Shown: positions 17,075 to 25,337 of the stretch, piece by piece
How positions within the stretch are numbered: position 1 is the first letter of the stretch
Layout of the letters: every line of letters starts with the position of its first letter
Assembly (NCBI GenBank): GCA_963811895.1
Contig: CAWETE010000012.1
Span: 186,001-250,000 of the forward strand
Source of the DNA: DASSUW01 sp963811895
GTDB taxonomy: Bacteria; Actinomycetota; Thermoleophilia; Solirubrobacterales; Solirubrobacteraceae
DNA length: 64,000 bases
Direction of reading: 5' to 3'
Notes under the pieces: generated by a model
Seen by the model: the letters and a program-made list of their open reading frames with translations, nothing else
Told to the model about the DNA's origin: nothing
Databases searched by the model: none
Program-made: the position numbers and the translations under genes

Positions 17075-18403
17075 ATGGCTAGCACGCGCGTTGGATGGAC
17101 GATCCACGGCGATGGCCGGACGGTCGCGCCGGGCGAGGTGGTGCGGCCCGACGAGCGGCTGAACATGCCGTACATGCTGGGCCTGGGTGGGCAGCACATC
17201 CTGGCCATGTTCGGCGCCACCGCGCTGGTCCCGGTGCTGACCGGCTTCCCGGTCACCACGACGATCTTCTTCTCCGGCATCGGGACGATCATCTTCAACC
17301 TCCTCACCCGCAACCGGGTGCCGTCGTACACCGGCTCGAGCTTCGCCTTCATCGCGCCGGTGCTGGCCGCCAAGTCAGAGGGCCTCGAGGCGGCGCTGGC
17401 AGGCATCGTGGCCGCCGGCGTCGCGCTCTTCCTCGTCGGCCTGCTCGTCGACCGCGTGGGCTGGAACGTCTTCGAGTTCCTGTTCCCGCCGATCGTGACC
17501 GGCTCGATCGTGGCGCTGATCGGCCTCAACCTCGCGCCCGTGGCGTGGCAGCAGTTCGAGCAGCAGGCGGGTCTCGGCATGATCACGCTCGTCGCGATCC
17601 TGATCATCGGCGTGGCGGTGAAGGGCTTCCTGTCGCGCATGAGCGTGTTCCTCGGCGTGGTCCTCGGCTACGTCGTCGCGGGGCTGCTCGGCGACGTCAA
17701 CTGGGACGGCGTGGACGCCGCGAGCTGGTTCGGGTTCCCGGACTTCGTGACGCCCGACTTCAACATGCGCGCGATCCTGCTCGTCGTGCCCGGCGTGCTG
17801 CTCGTCCTGATGGCCGAGAACGCCGGTCACGTCAAGGCCGTCGCCACGATGACCGAGCGGGACCTCGACCCCATGATCGGCCGCTCGTTCATGGGCGACG
17901 GGGTCGCTACGACGCTGTCCGGCATGTTCGGCGGCTCGGGCACCACGACGTACGCCGAGAACATCGGCGTCATGGGCTACACGCGGATCTACTCGACGCT
18001 CGCGTACCTGATCGCCGGCGCGATCGCCATCGGGCTCGGCCTGCTGCCGAAGTTCGGCGCGATCATCACCGCGATCCCGATCGGCGTGCTGGGCGGCGCG
18101 GTGACGGTGCTGTTCGGCATGATCGCGGTCTTGGGCGCGCGCATCTGGATCGAGGCCAGTGTCGATTTCCGCGACCCCGTGAACCTGGTCACGGCGGCGG
18201 TCGCGCTGATCGTCGGCACGGCCAACTACACGCTGAACTGGGGCGACTACTCGTTCGGCGGCATCGCGCTCGGCACGATCGGCGCGATCCTCATCTACCA
18301 GGTGCTGCGGTTCTTCCAGCCCGAGCTGGCCGAGCCCGACACCGCCTACGGGGACCCGCTCGTCGAGCCGCTGGCGGCCGCGCCGGACACGCGGAGGCCG
18401 TGA
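17075..18403 (+). CDS. Uracil/xanthine permease family transporter
   Basis: 442 residues with about 12-14 membrane helices, nucleobase-cation symporter-2 family (UraA/RutG/PbuX). Family marks are PYMLGLGGQHILAMFGATAL at the N-terminus, LMAENAGHVKAVA (substrate-site Glu in helix 8) and GGSGTTTYAENIGVMGYTRI (helix 10 site). Members import uracil, xanthine or urate with a proton or sodium ion. A strong ribosome site, GAGAGGAGGG, precedes the ATG. The GTGA overlap with the FAD-subunit gene suggests uptake of the heterocycle oxidised by the enzyme encoded next. Purine versus pyrimidine cannot be decided. Confidence 0.92.
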   Translation: MASTRVGWTIHGDGRTVAPGEVVRPDERLNMPYMLGLGGQHILAMFGATALVPVLTGFPVTTTIFFSGIGTIIFNLLTRNRVPSYTGSSFAFIAPVLAAKSEGLEAALAGIVAAGVALFLVGLLVDRVGWNVFEFLFPPIVTGSIVALIGLNLAPVAWQQFEQQAGLGMITLVAILIIGVAVKGFLSRMSVFLGVVLGYVVAGLLGDVNWDGVDAASWFGFPDFVTPDFNMRAILLVVPGVLLVLMAENAGHVKAVATMTERDLDPMIGRSFMGDGVATTLSGMFGGSGTTTYAENIGVMGYTRIYSTLAYLIAGAIAIGLGLLPKFGAIITAIPIGVLGGAVTVLFGMIAVLGARIWIEASVDFRDPVNLVTAAVALIVGTANYTLNWGDYSFGGIALGTIGAILIYQVLRFFQPELAEPDTAYGDPLVEPLAAAPDTRRP

Positions 18404-19172
18404 AGCCCGCACCCTTCTCCTACCACCGGCCGGGCACCCGCGAGGAGGTCGACGGCCTGCTCGCGGAGCTCGGCACGGAGGCGAAGCTGCTGGCCGGCGG
18501 GCAGAGCCTGATCCCGATCCTCAACATGCGCCTGGCCGCCCCGGAGCACCTGATCGACCTCAACTTCCTGCGCGACGAGGCCGCCGAGCCGGTGCTCGAC
18601 GACGGCACGCTGGTGTTCGGCCCGCTGGTGCGCCAGGCCGCCGCCGAGCGCTCGGCGCTGGTGGCCGAGCGGCTGCCGCTGATGGTCGAGGTGCTCCAGC
18701 ACGTCGCGCATCCGGCGATCCGCTCGCGCGGCACCGTGGTCGGCAGCATCGCTCACGCCGACCCCGCCGCCGAGCTGCCCGCCCTGTTCGTGCTGCTGGA
18801 GGGCGAGGCGCGCGTCAGACCCACGGGCCCGGACGGTGCGCGCGTCAGACCTCTTCGTGAGCCATCTCGAGACGACGCCTCGAGCCCGGCGAGTGGATCG
18901 AGGAGATCCGCCTCCCCGCGCACCCCGGCGGGGCGTTCGAGGAGTTCGCGCGCCGGCACGGCGACTACGCGCTGTGCGGGGTGGCCGCGCTCGCCGACGA
19001 GGGTGGCGTCGCGTTCTCCTTCGTGGGCATGGGTGCGACGCCCGTGCGCTTCGTCGGCGATGTCGGCGAGGCGGTCGGGCAGCTCGAGCCGGAGGACGAC
19101 ATCCACGCCACCGCGGAGTACCGACGGCACCTGGCGCTGCGGCTGGCCGAGCGGGTGGTGAAGCGGGCATGA
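18400..19172 (+). CDS. Xanthine dehydrogenase/CO dehydrogenase FAD-binding subunit (CoxM-like), two frameshifts
   Basis: Molybdenum hydroxylase medium subunit. The N-terminal FAD half is clear: LLAGGQSLIPILNMRLA and HPAIRSRGTVVGSIAHADPA are the two flavin-binding loops. The reading frame then shifts twice. The first shift is somewhere in 18810-18836, after which ASDLFVSHLETT appears. The second is at 18878-18879, where ACG-C-CTC-GAG has an extra C, after which LEPGEWIEEIRLPAHPGG and FSFVGMGATPVRF appear. Repaired length is about 257 residues, slightly short of the usual 280-290. It transfers electrons from the 2Fe-2S subunit (next gene, ATGA overlap). The segment GCGCGCGTCAGACC is repeated 30 bases apart at the first break. 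Confidence 0.8.
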
Positions 19173-19642
19173 TCGAGATCACCCTGCGCGTCAACGGGAC
19201 CGCGCACGAGGTCGAGGTCGAGCCGCGCTGGCTGCTCTCGGACGTGCTGCGCCACGAGCTCGGGCTGACCGGCACGCACGTCGGCTGCGAGCACGGCGTC
19301 TGCGGCTGCTGCACGGTGCTGGTGGACGGCGAGCCCGCCCGCTCGTGCCTCATGCTGGCGGCGACCGCCGAGGGCGCCGAGATCAGCACGATCGAGGGCA
19401 TGGCCGGGCCGGACGGCGAGCTGCATCCGCTCCAGGAGGCGTTCAAGCGCCACCACGGGCTCCAGTGCGGCTTCTGCACGCCCGGCTTCCTGATGACCGC
19501 GCTGCCGATCTACCGCGAGGCGCCGTCGATGAGCGACGCCGAGCTGCGCGAGGCGCTGGGCGGGCAGCTCTGCCGCTGCACCGGCTACGTCGGGATCGTC
19601 GAGGCGGTGCGCGCCGCGGCCGCGATCGAGGACGCGCGATGA
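19169..19642 (+). CDS. 2Fe-2S subunit of a molybdenum hydroxylase (CoxS-like)
   Basis: 157 residues, full family length. The plant-ferredoxin cluster is bound by GCEHGVCGCCTVLVDGEPARSC and the second cluster by QCGFCTPGFLM and LCRCTGYVGIVEAV; all eight cysteines are visible. It passes electrons from the Mo site to FAD. ATGA overlaps join it to the FAD-subunit gene and to the asparaginase gene. The large molybdopterin subunit that normally follows is absent here and nowhere else in the window, so the catalytic partner must be encoded elsewhere or the enzyme is incomplete. Confidence 0.94.
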   Translation: MIEITLRVNGTAHEVEVEPRWLLSDVLRHELGLTGTHVGCEHGVCGCCTVLVDGEPARSCLMLAATAEGAEISTIEGMAGPDGELHPLQEAFKRHHGLQCGFCTPGFLMTALPIYREAPSMSDAELREALGGQLCRCTGYVGIVEAVRAAAAIEDAR

Positions 19643-20577
19643 TCCGGCTGGTCGCCACCGGCGGCACGATCGCCTCGCTCGCCGATCCCGAGACCGGCGC
19701 CGTCCGTCCGGCGGTGAGCGCCGAGGACCTGGTGGCGAGCGTGCCCGGGCTCGGGCCCGTCGAGGTCGAGAGCATCGCCCACGTCAACGGCTGGAACGTG
19801 ACGCCGGAGACGATGCTCGAGGTGGCGCGGCGGGCGTCGGGCGGCGGCGTCGTGGTCACCCACGGCACCGACACGATCGAGGAGACGGCGTTCTTCTGCG
19901 ACCTCACCGTCGAGTCCGACGTGGTCTTCGCGGGCGCGATGCGCAACGGCTCGGAGATCTCGGCCGACGGCCCGCGCAACCTGCTGTGCGCGTCGCAGGT
20001 CGCGGCCGAGCCGCGCGGGCTCGGCACCGTGCTCGTGCTCAACGACGAGATCCACGCCGCGCGCTGGGCGCGCAAGCAGGACTCCTCGCGCGTGCACGCC
20101 CTCCAGTCGCCCGGCCACGGGCCGGTCGGCATCGCGGTGCCCGGGTCGGTGACCATCACCATGCCGCCGCCGCGCCGCGTGCTGCTCCCGCTCCCCGGCG
20201 AGCTGCCGGCGGTCCCGATCGTGCAGACCTACACCGGCCTCGAGGAGCACCTGATCGAGACGGTGCTCGACGCCACCGGCGCCGCCGGGCTCGTGCTCGA
20301 GGGCACCGGGCTCGGCAACGTGCCGGGCAGCGCCGAGCGCGGGATCCGCGCGGCGGTCGAGCGCGGCCTGCCCGTCGTGAACGCGACGCGCGTGCCGAGC
20401 GGCGGCGTGCACGCCATCTACGGCGGCCCGGGCGGCGTGGTGACCCAGCGCGAGCTGGGGGTCGTCGGCGCCGGCCACCTCAGCGCCGCCAAGGCCCGCC
20501 TGCTGCTGATGCTGCTGCTCGCCTGCGAGTCGGCGGAGCGGTTCGAGGAGGCGGTCGAGACGCTCGCCGGCTGGTGA
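19639..20577 (+). CDS. L-asparaginase-family amidohydrolase
   Basis: 312 residues. Family marks are IRLVATGGTIASLAD (nucleophilic Thr of the GGTIA loop), VVVTHGTDTIEETAFF (second Thr and Asp) and VLVLNDEIHAARWARKQDSS. These enzymes hydrolyse asparagine, and some relatives act on other amides. In this operon, with a nucleobase permease and an amidohydrolase, a pathway-specific amide from ring opening is as likely as asparagine; that is inference. It is joined by ATGA to the 2Fe-2S gene and by GTGA to the next gene. No signal peptide, so cytoplasmic. Confidence 0.9.
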   Translation: MIRLVATGGTIASLADPETGAVRPAVSAEDLVASVPGLGPVEVESIAHVNGWNVTPETMLEVARRASGGGVVVTHGTDTIEETAFFCDLTVESDVVFAGAMRNGSEISADGPRNLLCASQVAAEPRGLGTVLVLNDEIHAARWARKQDSSRVHALQSPGHGPVGIAVPGSVTITMPPPRRVLLPLPGELPAVPIVQTYTGLEEHLIETVLDATGAAGLVLEGTGLGNVPGSAERGIRAAVERGLPVVNATRVPSGGVHAIYGGPGGVVTQRELGVVGAGHLSAAKARLLLMLLLACESAERFEEAVETLAGW

Positions 20578-21801
20578 CCTACGACCTCGTCATCCACGAC
20601 GCCCGCGTCGACGGCGCGCGGGTCGACATCGGCATCGCCGGCGAGCGGATCGCGGAGATCGGGACCGGCCTGCCGGGCCCCGCGCTCGACGCCGGCGGCC
20701 GCCTCGTCTCGCCCGCGTTCGTGCAGCCGCACATCCACCTCGACAAGGTGCGCACCGGATCGCTGGTCGGGCCGAACCGCTCCGGCACGCTGGCCGAGGC
20801 GATCTCGATCTCGCACCGCGTCAAGCGCGCCGCCACTCCGGAGGAGATCCGCGCCCGCGCCGGCGAGGTGATCCGCGCGGCGGTGATCGCGGGCACGACG
20901 GCGATCCGCAGCCACGTCGACGTCGACACGATCGGCGGCCTGAAGGGGCTGCGCGGCGTGGCCGCCGCGCGCGACGACCACGCGGACCTGTGCGAGATCC
21001 AGCTCGTCGCCTTCCCGCAGGAGGGCATCTGGCGAGACCCGCGGCACCGACGAGCTGATGGCCGCGGCGATGACCGAGGGCGCCGACGTGGTCGGCGGCA
21101 TGCCGCACTGGGAGGACGGGCTGGACGAGGCGCGGCGCCACATCGAGTTCTGCCTCGACCTCGCGCGCCGCCACGACGCCGACGTCGACATGCACGTCGA
21201 CGAGACCGACGACCCGTACTGGCGCTCGTTCGAGATCCTCGTCGAGGAGGCCGAGCGGCGCGACTGGGGGCCGCGCACGACCGCCGGCCACGTGTGCGCG
21301 ATGGCCGCGTGGGAGGACGACTACGCGCACTCCGTCATCCACCGCGCCGCCCGCGCCGGAGTCATGGTCGCCACCAACCCGCCGACCAACCTGATGCTCC
21401 AGGGGCGCGGCGACTTCGAGCCCCGCCGTCGCGGCATCCCGCGCATCAAGCAGCTGATCGGCGGCGGCGTCGTGGTCGCCGCCGGGCAGGACTGCGTCGA
21501 CGACGCCTTCTACCCCTTCGGCAACGCGGACCCGCTCCAGGTCGCGCTCATCACCGCTCACGCCGCCCAGCTCGGCACGCCCGACGAGATCGCCGCCGCG
21601 CTGCGGATGGTCACCGAGGACGCGGCCCGGCTGCTGCGGCTGCCCGACTACGGGCTGCTCCCGGGCGCCCGCGCCGACCTCGTCGTGCTCGACGCCGAGA
21701 CGGCGCGCGACGCGCTGCGCGAGCAGGCGCCGCGCCGCTGGGTCCTGCGCGGCGGCCGCGTGGTCGCCGAGACCGTGCGCGAGCAGCGGCTGGTGCGATG
21801 A
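20574..21801 (+). CDS. Amidohydrolase, cytosine-deaminase-like, frameshifted
   Basis: About 408 residues after repair, metal-dependent amidohydrolase superfamily. Metal ligands are in FVQPHIHLDKVRTGS (HxH), IRSHVDVD, VDMHVDETDD and the C-terminal AAGQDCVDDAFYPFG. The pattern is that of the cytosine deaminase/isopropylammelide hydrolase group, which deaminates or opens N-heterocycles. The frame shifts at about 21040: after EGIWRDP one extra base (CCCGCGGC) must be dropped to read GTDELMAAAMTEGADVVGG. The GTG start lies in a GTGA overlap. The likely role is ring hydrolysis after import and oxidation; substrate unproven. Confidence 0.82.
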
Positions 21802-22349
21802 CCGACACGCCGACGCGCATCCTCGAGACGGCGTGGGAGCTGGTCACCGAGCGCGGGACGGCCGACGTCACGGTGGGCGAGATCGCCACCGCCTCCGGCG
21901 TCTCGCGCCAGCTCGTCTACTTCCACTTCGGCGACCGCGCCGGGCTGCTGACCGCGATGGCGCGGCACCGCGACGAGGCGAGCGGCTTCGTCGACGAGGT
22001 CGCGGCCTCGCGGACGATGCCACCCGCCGAGGGGCTCGAGCACCTGCTGCGCGCCTGGTGCGACTACATGCCGACGATCGCGTCCGTCGCGCGTGCGCTC
22101 GAGGTGACCGGCGACGACGGCGGCAGCGCCTGGCGCCAGCGGATGGGGGAGCTGCGCGCGGCGCTCCGGCGGTCGGTCGAGCGCGTGGACCTGGCGCCCG
22201 GCTGGACGGTGGACGAGGCCGCCGACTGGGCGTGGTCGCGGATCCAGCCCACCACCTGGCAGCACCTCGTCGGCGAGCGCGGCTGGAGCGCGGAGCAGTA
22301 CACCGAGCGCACGGTGGCCACGCTGCTCTCCGAGCTGATTCGTCCTTGA
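21798..22349 (+). CDS. TetR-family transcriptional regulator
   Basis: 183 residues. The N-terminal helix-turn-helix is RILETAWELVTERGTADVTV to SRQLVYFHFGDRAGLLTAM, typical TetR. The ligand domain (from about residue 60) has no recognisable subfamily. It is the last gene of the permease/Mo-hydroxylase/amidohydrolase operon, coupled by ATGA, so it probably senses the heterocycle or a product and represses the operon. I did not find a convincing TetR palindrome ahead of the permease gene. Confidence 0.9.
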   Translation: MTDTPTRILETAWELVTERGTADVTVGEIATASGVSRQLVYFHFGDRAGLLTAMARHRDEASGFVDEVAASRTMPPAEGLEHLLRAWCDYMPTIASVARALEVTGDDGGSAWRQRMGELRAALRRSVERVDLAPGWTVDEAADWAWSRIQPTTWQHLVGERGWSAEQYTERTVATLLSELIRP

Positions 22350-22359
22350 CCCGCCACCT

Positions 22360-22545
22360 TCATCCGCCACCGCCACCGCCGCCGCCGGCTCCCCCGAGCA
22401 GCATCGCGTCCTCTGTCGACATCCTGGCAGTCTTCGGGACGATCGCCGTCACCGGCAATCCCAATCCTTCGACGCGCCGGATCAGGTCGCGCCGCAGCCA
22501 CTTCGACACTCGTCTGGGCAGCGTCGAGATGATGATCCGGATCAC
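22360..22545 (-). CDS. Small hypothetical protein
   Basis: A 61-residue frame that is basic at the N-terminus (STLPRRVSKWLRRDLIRRVE) and ends in a run of about ten glycines. No family recognised. The glycine tract reflects a CCGCCA-type repeat and may be composition-driven. It lies in a stretch otherwise without genes. It could be a remnant of a gene damaged before or with the nearby insertion element. Confidence 0.25.
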   Translation of the reverse strand: MIRIIISTLPRRVSKWLRRDLIRRVEGLGLPVTAIVPKTARMSTEDAMLLGGAGGGGGGGG

Positions 22546-22551
22546 CGCACG

Positions 22552-22776
22552 GTGACTGGCTTGGCGACCAGCGAGTCTTCACCGCCGACCTGCTTTGCGA
22601 CGTACGACTTTCCGGGCGGCCTGCTGATGGCCGGCACGATGTTCTCGCTGCCGCCGGCCGGCGGCATCCGGGCCGCCATCCTCGGGGGGACCCGCGACTT
22701 CCGCGAAGCCGCCGGCCAGATCGAGGCGAGCTTCCCGGCGTCCGCGATCACCGAGTACAAGATTCAGCTCGCCTGA
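22552..22776 (+). pseudogene. C-terminal fragment of an allene-oxide-cyclase-barrel-like protein
   Basis: The 74-residue frame contains CFATYDFPGGLLMAGTMF and AAILGGTRDFREAAGQIEA, the final strands expected of dirigent/allene-oxide-cyclase-like barrel proteins common as secreted proteins in actinobacteria (usual ending TGGTGAYxGARG). The N-terminal two-thirds, including a signal peptide, is missing, and no matching frame lies upstream. It is therefore a truncated remnant, about 170 bases from the IS110-type element. The family call is moderate because only the last part is present. Confidence 0.5.
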
Positions 22777-22935
22777 CGAGCAGCGGCGTCGCGGGGCAGC
22801 GCAAGTGACGTTTGCCCCACGTCGCGCCCTGAGGTTGCGAGCGTCGTCAAGCCGTAGCGAGCGCGTTGACCCGCGCTGCTCTTTTCGCTGTTTCCGGAAG
22901 CGCTGCCCTGGCCTGAACGCGCTGCTGCTCTTGCT
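22777..22935. other. Non-coding stretch with one hairpin
   Basis: No credible gene. A hairpin with arms GGGGCA (22793-22798) and TGCCCC (22813-22818) could terminate the upstream remnant. On the minus strand GGCAAACGTCACTTGCG resembles the outer arm of the nested repeats at 12654 and 61997 (14 of 17 positions), possibly a decayed half-copy. Confidence 0.35.
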
Positions 22936-24082
22936 GCTCCTATGTCAAGAAGTTGATGGGTGGGGCTGTCCGGGAGCGGGCGGGGCGGCTTGGAGGAGGT
23001 GCCAGATGCGGCGGGCGAGGTGGCGTTTGAGGCAGCGGATGGCTTCGCGGGTGCTCTTGCCTTCGGCTCGTTTGCGGTCTAGGTAGGCGCGGGTCTCGGG
23101 GTGGCAGCGGGCGCGGGTGACGGCGATGCGGTGAATGGCGGCGTTGATCTGGCGGTTGCCGCCGCGGTCGAGGCGGTGGCGGTTGGTCTTGCCGGAGCTG
23201 ACCGGGATCGGTGCCAGGCCGGCGGCGCGGGCGAGCTTGGCGTCGGTGGCGAAGCGGCCGGCGCCGGCGATCTCGCCGACGAGCTTGGCGGCGGTCAAGG
23301 GTCCGAGGCCGGGCTCGGTGAGCAGTTGCGGCGCGATCTGGGCGACCAGGCCGGCGATCTCGGCCTCGAACGCCTTGATCGTCTGTGAGAGCTCCCGGAT
23401 GCGGCGCAGTTCGTCGCGGGCGATGCGGACGCGCATCGTCTGCTCGGCGCGCGCGAGCCGACGGGCCGACGCGCGGTGCCCCAGTTGCCGTAGAACAGTG
23501 AGCTGCCCGGCAACTGCAGCTCGGGCCAGAGGTCGTGTAGATGCCACTGCATCGTGTTGTTGAGCCCAACGCGCTGGCGGACCAGGCGCTCGCGGTGATC
23601 GACGAGCAGCCGCAGGTCGAGCTCGGGCCCGTCCAGCCGCGCAACCGGTAACTCGTCCAGTCCTTCGCGCAGCGCTGCGCGGGCGACCGCCACCGAGTCG
23701 ATGCTGTCGGACTTGCCGCGCTCGCGCCCACCGCGGCGGGCGCCGGCCATCAGCTTGGTCGGGACGCGCAACACGCGCTCGCCGCGCGCGATCAAGAACC
23801 GCTCAAAGGAGCCCGCCACGTGCCGGCAGTCCTCAAGCGCCCAGATCCGCTCGCCCTCCAGGCCGCGCGCCCAGACCAGCAAGCTCGCGAACCCGCGAGC
23901 GCCGACCTGGACCGTCTTCTCGCCCAGCAACTCGCCCGTCGCCGCAGCGACCGCGGCGATCGTGTGCGAGCGCTTGTGAGTGTCCGCACCGAGCACGATC
24001 ATTGACGTCGTCCACCCCTTCACCTCGACGTGAGTGGACCTCCGGCGGACACGGCTTGCTGGGGGCGATGCCACGCTCCTAT
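22936..24082 (-). mobile_element. IS110-family insertion sequence, boundaries tentative
   Basis: The element contains an IS110-type transposase on the minus strand. The 8-base sequence GCTCCTAT occurs directly repeated at 22936-22943 and 24075-24082, flanking the gene. IS110 elements lack terminal inverted repeats, and none was seen. If the element is of the bridge-RNA type, its left end should reach further into the structured 24083-24256 region. The right edge given here is therefore a minimum. Confidence 0.55.
22945..24002 (-). pseudogene. IS110-family transposase, frameshifted
   Basis: The N-terminal DEDD RuvC-like domain is in one frame: IVLGADTHKRSHTIAAVA (first catalytic Asp), ALEDCRHVAGSFE and KSDSIDSVAVARAAL. 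The C-terminal transposase_20 domain is in another: PQLLTEPGLGPLTAAKLVGEIAG (helix-hairpin-helix), AGLAPIPVSSGKTNRHRLDRGG (serine nucleophile region), NRQINAAIHRIAV. The frames meet around 23480-23530. The span is two bases over a multiple of three, so either one base was lost or two gained. About 350 residues if intact. Whether it is really inactive depends on whether the frameshift is genuine. The start ATG 24002 matches the family N-terminus. Confidence 0.85.
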
Positions 24083-24256
24083 CAAGTCACGCCGGACATC
24101 CCCGACCGGCGACGAGCGACACAACAAAAGGAAGTCAGGCCACACCGGCCGACAGCCTCAAAGAGAGTCAGCTCGCCGCCCGGTCGGGACCATCTCCACG
24201 GCGTCGGACGTCACCGACGAGTCGAATCCAAACAGCAAGCCTCGATGCGACAGCGG
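24003..24256 (-). ncRNA. Candidate bridge-RNA/left-end region of the IS110 element
   Basis: No open frame of note. Hairpins include GTCCAC/GTGGAC (24010-24015 with 24034-24039) enclosing TCAC/GTGA, directly before the transposase start. Others are GGCC/GGCC (24138-24150) and CGTCGG/CCGACG (24202-24219, loop ACGTCA). IS110-group elements are known to encode a structured bridge RNA upstream of the transposase, and this region is the right size and place. Assignment is inference only. Confidence 0.3.
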
Positions 24257-24523
24257 CTAGTCCGGGGGCTGCTGCGTCTTTGCGCCCGGTCCGGAGTGTG
24301 GCCGAGAAGTCTCGCCCATCAGATTCGTGAGGAAGCTGTGGTCGTACTTGACCGCCTGCTTGTAGCGCAGTGATGGCACCGCCTGAGCGATGACGACAGC
24401 CAGCACACCAAGGAAGGCCAAGCCTGCCAGCGCAGCGACGACAGCGCTCTTGATCACGACTGCGAGGACGACAAGCGTGGCGCCGATGACGACCAGCGCG
24501 ATGAGAGCCTTTGCGGCGCGCAT
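24257..24523 (-). CDS. Small two-helix membrane protein
   Basis: 88 residues from ATG 24523. Two hydrophobic helices, AAKALIALVVIGATLVVLAVV and AALAGLAFLGVLAVVIAQAV, are joined by a very short turn and followed by a polar tail (SLRYKQAVKYDHSFLTNLMG...). The frame is open 24 codons upstream, but that part is basic and unlike a protein start. No family recognised. It lies just beyond the insertion element and may be unrelated to it. Confidence 0.5.
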   Translation of the reverse strand: MRAAKALIALVVIGATLVVLAVVIKSAVVAALAGLAFLGVLAVVIAQAVPSLRYKQAVKYDHSFLTNLMGETSRPHSGPGAKTQQPPD

Positions 24524-24655
24524 GAGGCTAGTTGTACCCGGACGGCCCCGACGCGGCGCGTCTGCGTTCGCCCGGAACCGATAGCGCCGATGCACGCTCG
24601 GCTACCAGGCCAGGCGCGCGATGCGGACACGCGACCTTCCGCGACATTGCGGCAC

Positions 24656-24661
24656 TACCTT
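24656..24661 (+). promoter_or_regulatory. -10-like hexamer TACCTT
   Basis: TACCTT ends six bases before the GTG start of the lipoprotein gene, the spacing expected for a leaderless transcript. No Shine-Dalgarno sequence is present. Confidence 0.4.
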
Positions 24662-24667
24662 GGCCGG

Positions 24668-24934
24668 GTGACCAGGCTCGCGCCTCTGATCCTCGCCCTC
24701 GCGTTCGCGGCGTGCGGTGGCTCCGACCGCTATGCGGACGAGCGCGCACAGGTCGAGAAGCTGGCGCCGGACGCCGAGGACGTCAGCTGCACCGGCGAAC
24801 CGGGGCGGGCGGTCGAGTGCGAGGGCGCGGTCGACGGCGAACCGCTGTTCTGCGAGTTCCGCTTCGCCGAGAGTGGCGACGGCGCCGCCTATTCAGGGAC
24901 CAGCAGTTGCTGGTCGGAGCGGGGGCGGCCCTGA
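24668..24934 (+). CDS. Small lipoprotein
   Basis: 88 residues from GTG 24668. A signal peptide (VTRLAPLILALAFAAC) ends in a lipobox-like LAFAAC followed by GGSD, so the mature protein would begin at the lipidated cysteine. The rest (about 70 residues) is acidic with four cysteines (DVSCTGEPGRAVECEG, LFCEFRFAE, SSCWSE). It resembles small DUF4333-like actinobacterial envelope proteins only loosely, so function is unknown. The longer upstream frame lacks a plausible N-terminus. Confidence 0.6.
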   Translation: MTRLAPLILALAFAACGGSDRYADERAQVEKLAPDAEDVSCTGEPGRAVECEGAVDGEPLFCEFRFAESGDGAAYSGTSSCWSERGRP

Positions 24935-25004
24935 GCGGATAGGGCAAGGGACCTAGGACCAATTGCCCGTGGCGGGCCGGCTGACGACAGGCCACCATGA
25001 CGGC

Positions 25005-25337
25005 ATGACCGAGACGCGCAGCGCGAGCCAGCAGATCGTCGACGAGGTCACGTCGTGGCCGGACGTGACCGCCGTGTCGGGCAGCCGCGGCGAGCTGTCG
25101 CTGCGGGCCGGCCGGCGGGAGATCGGCCACCTGCACGGCGACCGCCTCGCCCACTTCGGCTTCCCGAAGACGGTCGGCGCGGAGCTCAGGGCGCAGGGCC
25201 GCATCGAACCGCACCCGGTCTTTCCGGACAAGGTGGCGTGGGGCGCCCGGCGGATCGCCTCCGACGCGGACATCCGCGAGGTGATCGACCTGATGCGGCT
25301 GAACTACGAGCGAGCGGGGGTACGCTCCGCCGGATGA
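25005..25337 (+). CDS. Luciferase-domain (DUF5519-like) protein
   Basis: 110 residues: SQQIVDEVTSWPDVTAVSGS, then LSLRAGRREIGHLHGDRLAH, FGFPKTVGAELRAQGR and PHPVFPDKVAWGARRI, the order of blocks in the small 'luciferase domain' family. Despite the name, no light-emitting role is implied; members are small proteins of unknown function, often beside regulators. Start ATG 25005 is where similarity begins. It overlaps the AraC-family gene by ATGA, suggesting joint expression. Confidence 0.7.
   Translation: MTETRSASQQIVDEVTSWPDVTAVSGSRGELSLRAGRREIGHLHGDRLAHFGFPKTVGAELRAQGRIEPHPVFPDKVAWGARRIASDADIREVIDLMRLNYERAGVRSAG
25321..25326 (+). promoter_or_regulatory. -10-like hexamer TACGCT
   Basis: TACGCT ends seven bases before the ATG of the AraC-family gene and lies inside the end of the preceding gene. 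It could give a second, leaderless transcript. Confidence 0.35.

Noticed and set aside
18807..18851. Direct repeat GCGCGCGTCAGACC as a target-site duplication
   Set aside because: Only 30 bases apart inside a coding region with no inserted element; it more likely relates to the local frameshift or chance.
22360..22400. CCGCCA-rich tract as a microsatellite or CRISPR-like repeat
   Set aside because: Only a few imperfect trinucleotides; no spacers and no regular unit.
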